A stretch of DNA of 51,249 bases from Verrucomicrobiia bacterium. GTDB taxonomy: Bacteria; Verrucomicrobiota; Verrucomicrobiia; Limisphaerales; JADLHS01. The position numbers were made by a program, and so were the translations under genes. Below the pieces are notes generated by a model. The model was not told where the DNA came from. It ran no database searches and saw nothing but the letters and a program-made list of their open reading frames with translations. This document shows, piece by piece, positions 25,283-33,750 of the stretch (position 1 is its first letter; each line of letters begins with the position of its first letter). The DNA lies in assembly GCA_011525685.1 (NCBI GenBank), contig WYBW01000100.1, positions 1-51,249 of the forward strand, in the 5' to 3' direction.

Positions 25283-27379
25283 ATGGACTTCTTCGGTCAA
25301 CAAGAGCGGGCGCGCGCCAGCACCAAGCGGTTGGTGTTCCTCTTCGTGCTGGCGGTGGTGTTGACCAATCTGGCGATTTACCTCGCCGTGGCCGGCGTCT
25401 TTTGGATCACGCATCCCTTCGCTGTTTTGGGCGGGCTACCGGCCGCCAGCCGGGGCTGGTTTTTGCGGCTGGCCACGCATTTTTCCGCCGCGGGGTTCTG
25501 GAACTGGGAGTTGCTGGGCTGGGTCACGATGTTGGTGACCGCCGTCGTTGGGTTGGTCACCGTTTGCAAACTGCGGCAATTATCGCGCGGCGGAGCAGTG
25601 GTGGCCCGACTGCTCGGCGGGCGACTCGCAAGCCCCGACACTGCTGAACCCGATGAACGGAGATTGCTCAATGTGGTGGAGGAAATGGCGATCGCCTCCG
25701 GTCTGCCGGTTCCGGACACTTACGTGTTGGATGAAGAAAGCGGCATCAATGCGTTTGCCGGCGGAACGGAGCCGACGGACGCGGTCGTGGGTGTGACGTT
25801 CGGCGCGCTGAGGTTGTTGAACCGGGACGAACTCCAAGGCGTGATCGCGCATGAGTTCAGTCACATCCTGAATGGCGACATGCGGCTGAACACGCGCCTG
25901 ATCGGCTGGCTGCACGGCATTCTGGGTCTCGTGGTGCTGGGGCGGATTTTGACTTTGCGCGTTCTCAGCCGGACCAAGACCGCGCAGGGCGGGCAGATCG
26001 GGCCGATTTTTCATCCGGCCTTCCTGCCGGCCTTCGCGCTGGGGTGGGTCTGTATCGCCGCCGGTTCGTGCGGCGCGTTCGTGGCGCGGCTCATCAAGAG
26101 CGCGGTCAGCCGGCAGCGCGAATATCTGGCGGACGCCGCCGCGATTCAGTTCACGCGCAACCCGGATGGTCTGGCCGGCGCGCTGATGAAGATTGGCGGA
26201 TTGGGACGGCGTTCCGTGATGCTCGCATCTCGGGCCGAGGAGGCGAGCCACATGTATTTCAGCGACGGCATGCGCCCGCGGTGGTTCGGGTTTCTGGCAA
26301 CTCATCCGCCGTTGACGAAACGCATTCAACGGATCAACCCCGCGTTCGACGGGAAATATCCCATGGTATCGCTGGAGCGGGTGTTGCGGGAATCCCGGGT
26401 GACGGCGCTTTACCGCGAGCAAGGCGGCAAGCCCGTGGATTTCGAGAAGCTGGCCTCGGTCATCGGCGCGTCCGCCGCCATGCACGAAGTGCTATATGCC
26501 GACGCCGCGAAGGAATCGGCTGCGAAACCGGTGATCTCCAGGTCTGAAATCCTTCCGCCGCCGCAAACTTTTGCTCCGATTCAGCTCAGAGCCGCCGCGC
26601 TTTGCCTCGCCACAATTCCCGAACCCCTGCGTACGGTCACATCCCGGCCGGGCAGCGCGATGATTCTGCTTTATGCGCTGTTGTGCAGTCAGGACCCGGA
26701 GACGCGCGCCCGGCAAATGGCTTTGCTGGCTGAAACCACCGAGCCTGGAAGCGTGGAGGAATTGCAGCGGTTGCTTCCGCTGGTGGATGCATTGGACGCG
26801 GGCGCGTTTCTGCCCCTGGCGGACCTGAGCGTGCGGGCGTTGCGCCAATTGACCCCCGAGCAGTTCGACATCTTCCGCCACAACTTGCAGCAACTGGTGG
26901 AGGCCGATGAGCAGATTGATCTGTTTGAATACATGTTGCAGCGGATGATTCTGCGGCATCTGGAGCCGCACTTCGGAACGGTCCGCCGACCACCGGTGCA
27001 ATACTACCGGTTGAAACCGCTGCTGGCAGATTGCGCGGTCCTGCTCTCCGGCCTGGCGCGCATTGGTCAAACAACCGAGCACGCCGCCCAAGCCGCGTTT
27101 CGCCGGGGCGCCGCGCGACTGGGCTCCGATCCAAACCTCCGCTTTCTGCCCTTGTCTGAGTGTAATCTGGCGCAGATTGATGCCGCCATCGAAAGAACCG
27201 CGCAGGCGACGTCACCACTCAAGGAGCAGATTTTCCACGCCCTGGCGGCCACCGCCGCCAGGGACGGACAGTTGCAGAAACGCGAGGCGGAGTTGTTGCG
27301 TGCGATTGCGGACGCGTTCGGCTCGCCCCTGCCGCCCTTTTTGAGCCCTGAACCGGCGTCACCCGGGAGGAGTGTTTGA
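25283..27379 (+). CDS. M48-family membrane metallopeptidase with TerB-like tail
   Basis: A 698-aa HtpX/Ste24-type zinc peptidase. Two N-terminal membrane segments (about 17-42 and 72-97) are followed by the zinc site HEFSH (His190, Glu191, His194). Two more hydrophobic segments follow, then 'REYLADAAA' with the third ligand Glu280. HtpX is about 290 aa, so roughly 350 residues are extra. The tail is helical and ends with 'ATAARDGQLQKREAELLRAI', very like the acidic DG...E helix pair of TerB-type domains. Its role is probably quality control of membrane proteins, with the tail as an unknown sensor or interaction module. A purine-rich AGAGAAGG (25268-25275) gives a reasonable ribosome site, one of few in this window. 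Confidence 0.88.
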   Translation: MDFFGQQERARASTKRLVFLFVLAVVLTNLAIYLAVAGVFWITHPFAVLGGLPAASRGWFLRLATHFSAAGFWNWELLGWVTMLVTAVVGLVTVCKLRQLSRGGAVVARLLGGRLASPDTAEPDERRLLNVVEEMAIASGLPVPDTYVLDEESGINAFAGGTEPTDAVVGVTFGALRLLNRDELQGVIAHEFSHILNGDMRLNTRLIGWLHGILGLVVLGRILTLRVLSRTKTAQGGQIGPIFHPAFLPAFALGWVCIAAGSCGAFVARLIKSAVSRQREYLADAAAIQFTRNPDGLAGALMKIGGLGRRSVMLASRAEEASHMYFSDGMRPRWFGFLATHPPLTKRIQRINPAFDGKYPMVSLERVLRESRVTALYREQGGKPVDFEKLASVIGASAAMHEVLYADAAKESAAKPVISRSEILPPPQTFAPIQLRAAALCLATIPEPLRTVTSRPGSAMILLYALLCSQDPETRARQMALLAETTEPGSVEELQRLLPLVDALDAGAFLPLADLSVRALRQLTPEQFDIFRHNLQQLVEADEQIDLFEYMLQRMILRHLEPHFGTVRRPPVQYYRLKPLLADCAVLLSGLARIGQTTEHAAQAAFRRGAARLGSDPNLRFLPLSECNLAQIDAAIERTAQATSPLKEQIFHALAATAARDGQLQKREAELLRAIADAFGSPLPPFLSPEPASPGRSV

Positions 27380-27513
27380 CCTTTGCCTGATGACGCTGCC
27401 CGTGTCGTCCCCACCCTGCCTTGCGCCGCTCAAAGCCGGTCGCAACGAGCCATCCTGCCGCGACACTGGAAGGATTCGTCAGCGGTGCGATGGAAAGGGG
27501 TGACGCTTGTGCT

Positions 27514-28761
27514 TCACGAAACTTGCGATGGCTCCTCCGTGCCCTTGCGCGCCGTGCTCGCGCCCCGACCGTGATAGGCGATAAGAAAGTAGATGAGCAC
27601 GCCCGCCACCGCCGAGGCCAAGCCGCCCCAGAACAACGGCCAGCGCGTGATGGAGGCGCTGGTGCTGTAGGCGAACCATCCAGCGCAGCCAAAATAGCCG
27701 AACAGGCTGCCGAATCCGCCGGTCATCAGCGACATCAAGGCCTGCGCCCGCGCCCGCCAGGCGGAGTCCACGCGTTGATTCAGGTAGATCTGCGCCGTGA
27801 TGAGCACGAAAGTGAAGGAGACGCCGTGCAGCGCCACACCGGTCAGCAGCCAGCCCGGCCGATCCAGCGCGCTTAAAGCGTAGCGCAGAACGCCGAAGAC
27901 CAGGCCGCAGGCAAACAACCATTTCAACCGCCACCGCACCAGTAGCGTGCCCAGACCGAACATGGCAACGATTTCTGTCACCTGTCCCAGGCTCATCCAC
28001 GCGCTCGTCCGCTCAAATCCCAAAGCGCGCAGATGCGGCGGCGCGTACGGATAAAAACCCGAGAGCGGAATGCAAAACAGCGCCACCGTAACGAACACCA
28101 CGCGATGGTCCGGGTTCTTGAGCAACGTCAGCGCGTCCAGACCGAACCGCTCGTGCCACTTCGGCGGTTGGCTGGCTTTCGGTGGGTCGGCGGGAGGAAG
28201 AAAGAACGTGTACCCAGCCATGAACAACCACGAGGCCGCGCTGAGATAACCGGCGGACGTGGAGGCGTCCACCCTCAAGGCGCTCACCAGCCCGCAACCA
28301 AAAATCCAACCGAGCGTTGCCATGGCCCGTACCGGGCCGAATTCCTTTTGGGCATCCGCCAGGCGCGCAAAGACGATGGTCGCGGTCAGGCTGACCGTCG
28401 GGAACGCCCCCAGCATGAGGAGTTGGATCGAGGCCACCACCAGCCAGGGCGGCCAGCCCAGTTTGATGGCGGTGCTGGCCAGCGCGGTCGTCGCTGCCGT
28501 GACTGCCGCCAGCCAGCGCAACACCTTGACCGGCGAAGCATGGCGGTCGGCCATGGCGCCAAAGATCAGCGGCGAAATGAAGGCCGCCACGGCGGAAGTC
28601 GCAAACGCAAACGGTTTGATGGCCGACAACCCATGCGCATCCAGCACGGGGCTTAACGGCACCAGCCACATCCCCATGGTGGCGCCGTGAAGGAAAAAGA
28701 GAATGATCAACTCGGCGTACTCCGCCCGGCGAATCGTTGTCAGCACGCGCAGAGGGGACAC
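27514..28761 (-). CDS. MFS transporter, nucleoside:H+ symporter-like
   Basis: A 415-aa protein with about 12 membrane segments. The N-terminal 'YAELIILFFLHGATMGMWLVPL', 'AVAAFISPLIFGAMADRHAS' (the cytoplasmic loop 2-3 G-x-x-x-D-R-x-x motif of MFS) and the C-terminal 'AQIYLNQRVDSAWRARAQALM' match the NupG/XapB-type nucleoside symporter group. That group is often found in sugar or nucleoside regions of Verrucomicrobia and Planctomycetes, so the real substrate is uncertain. It converges with the M48 gene; the 134 bases between them show no obvious terminator. Its 5' end is divergent from the DUF1080 lipoprotein gene. Confidence 0.83.
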   Translation of the reverse strand: MSPLRVLTTIRRAEYAELIILFFLHGATMGMWLVPLSPVLDAHGLSAIKPFAFATSAVAAFISPLIFGAMADRHASPVKVLRWLAAVTAATTALASTAIKLGWPPWLVVASIQLLMLGAFPTVSLTATIVFARLADAQKEFGPVRAMATLGWIFGCGLVSALRVDASTSAGYLSAASWLFMAGYTFFLPPADPPKASQPPKWHERFGLDALTLLKNPDHRVVFVTVALFCIPLSGFYPYAPPHLRALGFERTSAWMSLGQVTEIVAMFGLGTLLVRWRLKWLFACGLVFGVLRYALSALDRPGWLLTGVALHGVSFTFVLITAQIYLNQRVDSAWRARAQALMSLMTGGFGSLFGYFGCAGWFAYSTSASITRWPLFWGGLASAVAGVLIYFLIAYHGRGASTARKGTEEPSQVS

Positions 28762-28860
28762 TGGCGGCGGAAAATTGCAAGCGCGGACCGGGCATTCTCA
28801 TTCTGCGGTCCACATTCTGCGCTTGGCAATCAGGCGGGAAATATGTTGGACTGCGTCAGG

Positions 28861-29544
28861 ATGAAAATATTACTGGCTTCCATCATCATCGTCGGCTTGT
28901 TGGCGTTCACCGCGTGCAACTCGCCACGGCCGGTTTCCCCCGGCCGAACGGTCGAATTGTTCAACGGCAAAGACCTGACGGGCTGGACTCATGTACTGGC
29001 CGAACCCAACCTGCCGCGCGAAGCGGTTTGGTCCGTGCGCGATGGCCTGCTCGTCTGCAAAGGGACGCCGCTGGGGGTGCTCAAGACCGAGCGCGCGTTC
29101 ACCAACTTCCGGCTCATCGTGGAATATCGTTGGGCCCCAGGCACCAAGCCCGGCAACAATGGCATTCTCACGCGCATCAACGGTCCCGCGCGTCCGCTGC
29201 CGCGTTGCATCGAGGTGCAACTCCAGCATGGCAACGCGGGCGACGTGCTGGGATTGCAGGGCATGCAACTGGCCAGCGGCCAGCCGAGGTACTTCGAGGT
29301 GATGAATCACGCCGTGGCCGGAGATATTCGTGGGGTGCGGAAGACCTCGGACGCCGAGCGGCCCGGCGGCGAATGGAACCGCGTCGAAGTCCTCGCCCAG
29401 GGCGGCACCTATTCCGTCTGGATGAACGGTACACCCATCAACGAGGCGGTCGGAGCGGAAGTGAGGTCCGGCCAGATCGGTCTGCAATCCGAGGGCGGCG
29501 AAATTCATTTCCGCCGCGTGACCCTGACGCCGCTGGCGAATTGA
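28861..29544 (+). CDS. DUF1080 lipoprotein (3-keto-disaccharide hydrolase family)
   Basis: A 227-aa exported protein. The signal segment at 3-18 ends in a lipobox-like 'FTAC' (Cys19). The mature part is the DUF1080 concanavalin-like sandwich: 'LFNGKDLTGW' near the start, 'WSVRDGLLVCKG', 'NFRLIVEYRW', 'GNNGILTRI', and 'WNRVEVLAQGGTYSVWMNG'. Members of this family include enzymes that cleave 3-keto-glycosides, and many are simply carbohydrate-binding. The reading frame is open from 28687, overlapping the divergent MFS gene, but ATG 28861 gives the signal peptide. The penicillin-acylase gene follows 37 bases on. Confidence 0.87.
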   Translation: MKILLASIIIVGLLAFTACNSPRPVSPGRTVELFNGKDLTGWTHVLAEPNLPREAVWSVRDGLLVCKGTPLGVLKTERAFTNFRLIVEYRWAPGTKPGNNGILTRINGPARPLPRCIEVQLQHGNAGDVLGLQGMQLASGQPRYFEVMNHAVAGDIRGVRKTSDAERPGGEWNRVEVLAQGGTYSVWMNGTPINEAVGAEVRSGQIGLQSEGGEIHFRRVTLTPLAN

Positions 29545-29561
29545 GCCGCCACGTTCGCAAA

Positions 29562-29578
29562 GCGAAATCTCCTTTCGC
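29562..29578 (+). promoter_or_regulatory. Small hairpin directly before start codon
   Basis: GCGAAA-TCTCC-TTTCGC, a perfect 6-bp stem with a 5-base loop, ends 3 bases before the ATG at 29582, where a ribosome site would normally sit. Its length makes chance occurrence plausible. It parallels the stronger hairpin at 31992-32021. Confidence 0.3.
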
Positions 29579-29581
29579 AAG

Positions 29582-31957
29582 ATGACGTCCAAGGCTGTCC
29601 ACCTCGGCCTTGGGCTGGCTCTGTTGCTTTTGACAGCGCGAGCGGCGCCTGCCGCACCGCAGCCCGGCTACGGGAGAATTGAGTTGATCCGCGACACTTG
29701 GGGCATCCCCCACGCTTTCTCCGACACGGACGCGGGTGCGATGTATGGCCTGGGCTACGCCACCGCCGAGGAGCGCGGGTTCCAAATGACCTACAACCTC
29801 CGTATCATTCAAGGCCGGCTCGCGGAAGTTATCGGTCAACGCCAGCGCGGCAATCGCAACGAGACGGCGGTGGATCATGATCGCAAAATGCGCACGTTCG
29901 GCTGGGCGCGCGCCGCCGAGCGCACCGCCGCGAATCTCGATCGCGGCACCCGGCAGTTGCTTCAGGCTTACTGCGACGGCGTGAACGACGGCTTTGCCGC
30001 ACAGCGGGCGGTGGGTGCTTTGCACCCGCTGTTCAATGAACTCGAAGTCTCGCCCGAACCGTGGACCCCCGCTCACTGCCTTTTGAGTTGGTGGCATCTG
30101 GCGCAATTCTTCGCGACCGACGGCACGCGCGACCTCCTGGCGTGGCGCAACCGAACCAGTCCGCGCCCGGGCCAGTTGCAACCGCCGCAACCCCGCGCCA
30201 CGTGGATGGATGATTCGACAGCGGTCGTGCAACGCAACGATGTCAGTGATGCTTGGTTGCGGAAGGTTGAGCGATTTCACGCGAAGCACGCTCCAGCGTC
30301 ATTCATCGGCGAGGGTGCTGGACCGAAGTTCAGTCATGCGTGGGTTGTCGGCGGCACGAGGACCACGACGGGCTCGGCGGTGTTGGTCAGTGATCCGCAG
30401 ACGCCAGTTCGCAATCCGTCGTTGTGGATGGAATTCCACGTCAGCGGCAAGACGATCAACGCGCGCGGCATCGGTGTGCCCGGCAGTCCCGGATTGTTGC
30501 TGGGATTCAACCGGCGCGTCGCTTGGGGATTGACCGCGCTCGGCGCCGACCAGGCGGATTTGTTCCGGCTGGAAACCAATCCGAATCGGCAGGACGAATA
30601 TCGCTGGGATGGCCAATGGAGAAAGATGGAGGTCCGCACCGAGCGCATAAAGGTGAAGGGCAGCCAGGACGTGGAACTCACGGTCCGCGAAACGCATCTT
30701 GGACCAGTGGCTTCAGAGTTTTGCTTCCGGCAGGCGGATGATCCCGAGGTGGCTTTGAAACGTGTGCCGATGTGCGAACCGGATCGCGACACGATTCAGG
30801 GTGTGTTCGCCATGATGCGCGCCCGCAGCGCCAGGGACTTCTCGAAGGCGCTCGGCGACTGGCGGTTTCCATCGGCCAATTGCGTTTATGGCGACAGCGC
30901 CGGGAACATTGGCTACGCCGTGCTGGGCGCAGTTCCCATTCGGTCGAAAATTTCGCCTGATCCCAACGGCAACGAAGCGATAGCCGGCACCGGCGACGCG
31001 GCGGACTGGCAGGGCTTTGTGCCGCAGGAATTGCTGCCGCATGTCGCCAATCCGAAGGCGGGCTTGTTGTTGAGCGCAAACCATCGTCCTGTCGGCTCTT
31101 TCTATCCCATTCCACTCGGCATCAGCACCGGTTCGATGGGCGACACAGTTCGTTCGTGGCGATTGCGCGAGCGGTTGAATCACCCGGCCAGATTTACTCC
31201 GGAAGCTGTGCTCGATGTTCATTACGATACGGTGAATCCAGCCCGACGGGAAATTGTCCGCCTCGGTTTGCATCTGCGCGACACCGGTCAATGTGATCTC
31301 TCAGAGGAATCTTTGAAGGCCCTGGAGGTTCTGGGAAAATGGTTCAAGGCCGGGGCCAGCAGCGATCTGAAATCCGACGGTGCAGAACTGGCGACACGCA
31401 TCAGCACCTTCTTTCGATTCATCGCCACGCCGCTGGCGCTCAAGTATGGCGGTGGTGAATCGGGACTGGCGCGCTTTCTGAAAGACTCCGCTCAACGCAT
31501 CGCCACAGATCCGAAAGCCGCGTTCGGGGAGGACGAGTGCCGCTTTATTGTTGCGATTCTGTCCGACGCCTGGCGCGAGGGTGCAGGAGCAGCAAACCGT
31601 GGTGCTCGCGACCAGGCCGGGCGAAATCCGGCTTCCGCCCGGACGCTTGGCTGGTTCGACAGTCTCGATGGATTTGGTTCACTTGATCCGGCACAAGACC
31701 TGAGACAGCCGGACATTACTTGTCTCGACGGACAAACGATTCATTCCCAAGCCGGCCAGTCCTACACGCAATGGGTGCCGCTGCACGACGTGGACTCCGC
31801 GCAAACGGTTTGCCCCATTGGCCACAGTGACCGTCCGGACAGCCGTTATCGCACCAGCACGATGGGCTTGTGGAGTGAAGCGAAGCTGCATCCCGCGCCT
31901 TTGAGCCGCGCGGCGGTCGAAAAACTCGCCGTCCAGCGGACGCTGCTGGCGAAGTGA
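29582..31957 (+). CDS. Penicillin-acylase-family amidase (S45), exported
   Basis: A 791-aa Ntn-hydrolase precursor. A signal peptide (cleavage near 'ARAAPA', about 24) precedes an alpha-chain with 'IRDTWGIPHAFSDTDAGAMYGLGYATAEER', the family hallmark. The self-cleavage site and nucleophile are Ser251 in 'GPKFSHAWVVGG'. Most family members have S-N-x-W here, and this one has S-H-A-W. Downstream 'GLTALGADQADLF' and 'NCVYGDSAGNIGYAVLGAVP' fit the beta-chain. Family members cleave amides such as penicillins, acyl-homoserine lactones or peptides; the substrate here cannot be told. A beta-lactamase-fold gene follows, but both families act widely outside antibiotic breakdown. Confidence 0.88.
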   Translation: MTSKAVHLGLGLALLLLTARAAPAAPQPGYGRIELIRDTWGIPHAFSDTDAGAMYGLGYATAEERGFQMTYNLRIIQGRLAEVIGQRQRGNRNETAVDHDRKMRTFGWARAAERTAANLDRGTRQLLQAYCDGVNDGFAAQRAVGALHPLFNELEVSPEPWTPAHCLLSWWHLAQFFATDGTRDLLAWRNRTSPRPGQLQPPQPRATWMDDSTAVVQRNDVSDAWLRKVERFHAKHAPASFIGEGAGPKFSHAWVVGGTRTTTGSAVLVSDPQTPVRNPSLWMEFHVSGKTINARGIGVPGSPGLLLGFNRRVAWGLTALGADQADLFRLETNPNRQDEYRWDGQWRKMEVRTERIKVKGSQDVELTVRETHLGPVASEFCFRQADDPEVALKRVPMCEPDRDTIQGVFAMMRARSARDFSKALGDWRFPSANCVYGDSAGNIGYAVLGAVPIRSKISPDPNGNEAIAGTGDAADWQGFVPQELLPHVANPKAGLLLSANHRPVGSFYPIPLGISTGSMGDTVRSWRLRERLNHPARFTPEAVLDVHYDTVNPARREIVRLGLHLRDTGQCDLSEESLKALEVLGKWFKAGASSDLKSDGAELATRISTFFRFIATPLALKYGGGESGLARFLKDSAQRIATDPKAAFGEDECRFIVAILSDAWREGAGAANRGARDQAGRNPASARTLGWFDSLDGFGSLDPAQDLRQPDITCLDGQTIHSQAGQSYTQWVPLHDVDSAQTVCPIGHSDRPDSRYRTSTMGLWSEAKLHPAPLSRAAVEKLAVQRTLLAK

Positions 31958-31991
31958 TGGTGCGGGTGCTCGTGGCCAATCTGATTGCAAC

Positions 31992-32021
31992 CGCCTTGGA
32001 TTTGATGCTCAATCCAAGGCG
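31992..32021 (+). promoter_or_regulatory. Perfect hairpin abutting the next start codon
   Basis: CGCCTTGGATT (31992-32002), an 8-base loop, AATCCAAGGCG (32011-32021): an 11-bp perfect stem ending 3 bases before the ATG at 32025. It fills the position of a ribosome site. It could end the preceding transcript (no T-run follows), control translation of the next gene, or be a dispersed palindrome. Confidence 0.5.
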
Positions 32022-32024
32022 TCT

Positions 32025-33440
32025 ATGAAATCCCATCTCACGCCGCTGCTGTGTCTGGTGATTTGCCTGTTCACAAGCCTGTCCCCAGCCGCTCAAGGCT
32101 CGCTCCAACCGCCCGACTCCTTCGACCTCAACGCCATTGACACGTATCTCACGGAATATTTGCGCACCAAGAATGTTCCGGGCCTGTCCATCGCCATTGT
32201 CAGAAACGGCGAGTTGGTTTTCACCAAAGGCTACGGCCAGCGCTCGCTCGAAGATGGACAGCCCGTCCAGACCGATACCTTGTTCGCCATTGGCTCGATC
32301 ACCAAGCAATTCACCTGCGCCCTCGTGCTGATGCTGGCCGAGGAGGGCAAATTGTCCGTGCAGGACAAGGTGGCCAAATATTTCCCTGATCTGACGCGCG
32401 CCAACGACATCACACTCCTGGATCTGATGAACAACGTCTCCGGCTACCCGGATTATTATCCGCTCGATTTTGTGGATCGCCGGATGCGCCGGGAAATCTC
32501 TCCTGACGATCTGCTGCACCGTTACGCGGGCGACAAGCTGGATTTCGAGCCGGGCAGCCGCTATTCCTACAGCAACACCGGGTTTATCCTGCTGGGCCGC
32601 GTGGTGGAGAAAGTCAGCGGCGAATCCTTCGGCGACCTCCTGAGCCGCCGCATTCTGAAACCACTCGGCATGAACCACACACTCTACGAACCCGACGTGT
32701 CCGATAAACGCTTCGCGCGCGGGTACACCATTTTTGCCTTGAGCGGTCCGGAATACACGACACCCGAGGCCAAAGGCTGGATCGGCGCGGCAGGCGGGAT
32801 TTATTCCACGCCGTCCGACCTGGCCAATTGGGACCTGGCACTGATCGGTGGCAAAGTCCTCAAGCCGGAGTCTTACGAATTGATGACCAAACCGCGCAAG
32901 CTCAACGACGGCAAGTTCACGGAATACGGCTGCGGCCTCGGTGTCCGGATGCAGGGCGGACGACAGATCCTTGCGCATAACGGCGCGGTCAGTGGTTTCG
33001 TGGCCTACAACGCCACCGTGCCTTCGACGCGTTCCGCGCTGATCGTGATGTGCAATCAGGACGGCGGATATGGGGCCGTGCCGGGTCAGATTTTTTCCCT
33101 GTTGCTCAAAGAGCCGGTGCCGAACATTCCCAAGATTGCCGGCCTGCCGGCAGCAGACATGGCGAAGAAAATGTTCACCAGCTACCAGAAACGCCGCGTC
33201 AACCGTGATGAACTCAGCGAGGAGTTCAACCTTTACCTCACGGACGAGAAACTCGCTGGAGCGGCGAAACGATTGAAAGGCTATGGCACAGTTCGCAAAG
33301 TCGAAGTCCTAACCTCTCACGAGCGCGGGGGTATGGAAGTGACCACGACCCGGCTGACGTTTCGGAAAGGGACATTGAGGACGTTGATGTACCGGATGCC
33401 GGACGGGAAGATCGAGCAGTTCTTCGTTTATCCAGAGTGA
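32025..33440 (+). CDS. Serine hydrolase, beta-lactamase class C family, exported
   Basis: A 471-aa protein with a signal peptide (hydrophobic 7-20, cleavage near 'PAAQG'). Catalytic motifs of the beta-lactamase/transpeptidase fold are present: S-x-x-K as 'GSITKQF' (Ser91, Lys94), Y-S-N as Tyr182-Ser183-Asn184 in 'YSYSNTGFILLGRVVEKVSGE', and 'AHNGAVSGF' as the HxG/KTG equivalent. Length exceeds the ~350-aa catalytic core; the C-terminal ~100 residues resemble the accessory beta domain of many serine esterases/peptidases of this family. The physiological substrate (ester, D-amino peptide or other) is unknown. It follows the amidase gene by 67 bases with a strong hairpin between. Confidence 0.9.
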   Translation: MKSHLTPLLCLVICLFTSLSPAAQGSLQPPDSFDLNAIDTYLTEYLRTKNVPGLSIAIVRNGELVFTKGYGQRSLEDGQPVQTDTLFAIGSITKQFTCALVLMLAEEGKLSVQDKVAKYFPDLTRANDITLLDLMNNVSGYPDYYPLDFVDRRMRREISPDDLLHRYAGDKLDFEPGSRYSYSNTGFILLGRVVEKVSGESFGDLLSRRILKPLGMNHTLYEPDVSDKRFARGYTIFALSGPEYTTPEAKGWIGAAGGIYSTPSDLANWDLALIGGKVLKPESYELMTKPRKLNDGKFTEYGCGLGVRMQGGRQILAHNGAVSGFVAYNATVPSTRSALIVMCNQDGGYGAVPGQIFSLLLKEPVPNIPKIAGLPAADMAKKMFTSYQKRRVNRDELSEEFNLYLTDEKLAGAAKRLKGYGTVRKVEVLTSHERGGMEVTTTRLTFRKGTLRTLMYRMPDGKIEQFFVYPE

Positions 33441-33750
33441 CGATGGGCGCACCTCGCTGGAGTGTCTATGGGGCAGGGAGCGAAGCGCCACGCTGCTTTG
33501 GGACTGTTTACGTCACCCCAAGCGGTGTCGCTGCCGCGCTCTGCCACCGCCGTCCAAGAGGGTTGGCGATGGCGCTGTGAGGCCGTCTGGCTCAGCGCTC
33601 CTCTGCGCAAACCTCCGTGCCCTCTGCATTTAAGTTTCGTCGCGGAATTGTGAGTGCTTCAGGCGACGCTCGCAGCGCCGGGCCAGAATTTGACGTGCTA
33701 TTCCGGGATGACCTGCCAGACTGAATCAGTTAGCCCTTTGGCCGCGAACG
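33441..33750. repeat. Intergenic stretch with a GCGGTG...CACCGC hairpin
   Basis: 310 bases without a convincing gene. Near 33521-33553 an inverted repeat GCGGTG...CACCGC encloses a second G+C pairing (TCGC...GCGC). The run resembles a palindromic repeat I associate with verrucomicrobial intergenic regions. Short frames on both strands (such as 33428-33610 minus) have no protein character. No other copy was seen in this window. Confidence 0.35.

Noticed and set aside
27380..27513. Terminator between the convergent M48 and MFS genes
   Set aside because: No G+C hairpin followed by a T-run could be found by eye on either strand.
31716..32978. 420-codon minus-strand frame over the acylase/beta-lactamase genes
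   Set aside because: Both sense-strand genes have full catalytic motifs; the antisense frame has none.
29582..33440. Antibiotic-resistance pair (penicillin acylase plus beta-lactamase)
   Set aside because: Both families are broad; nothing in the sequence shows antibiotic substrates, so only family-level calls are given.
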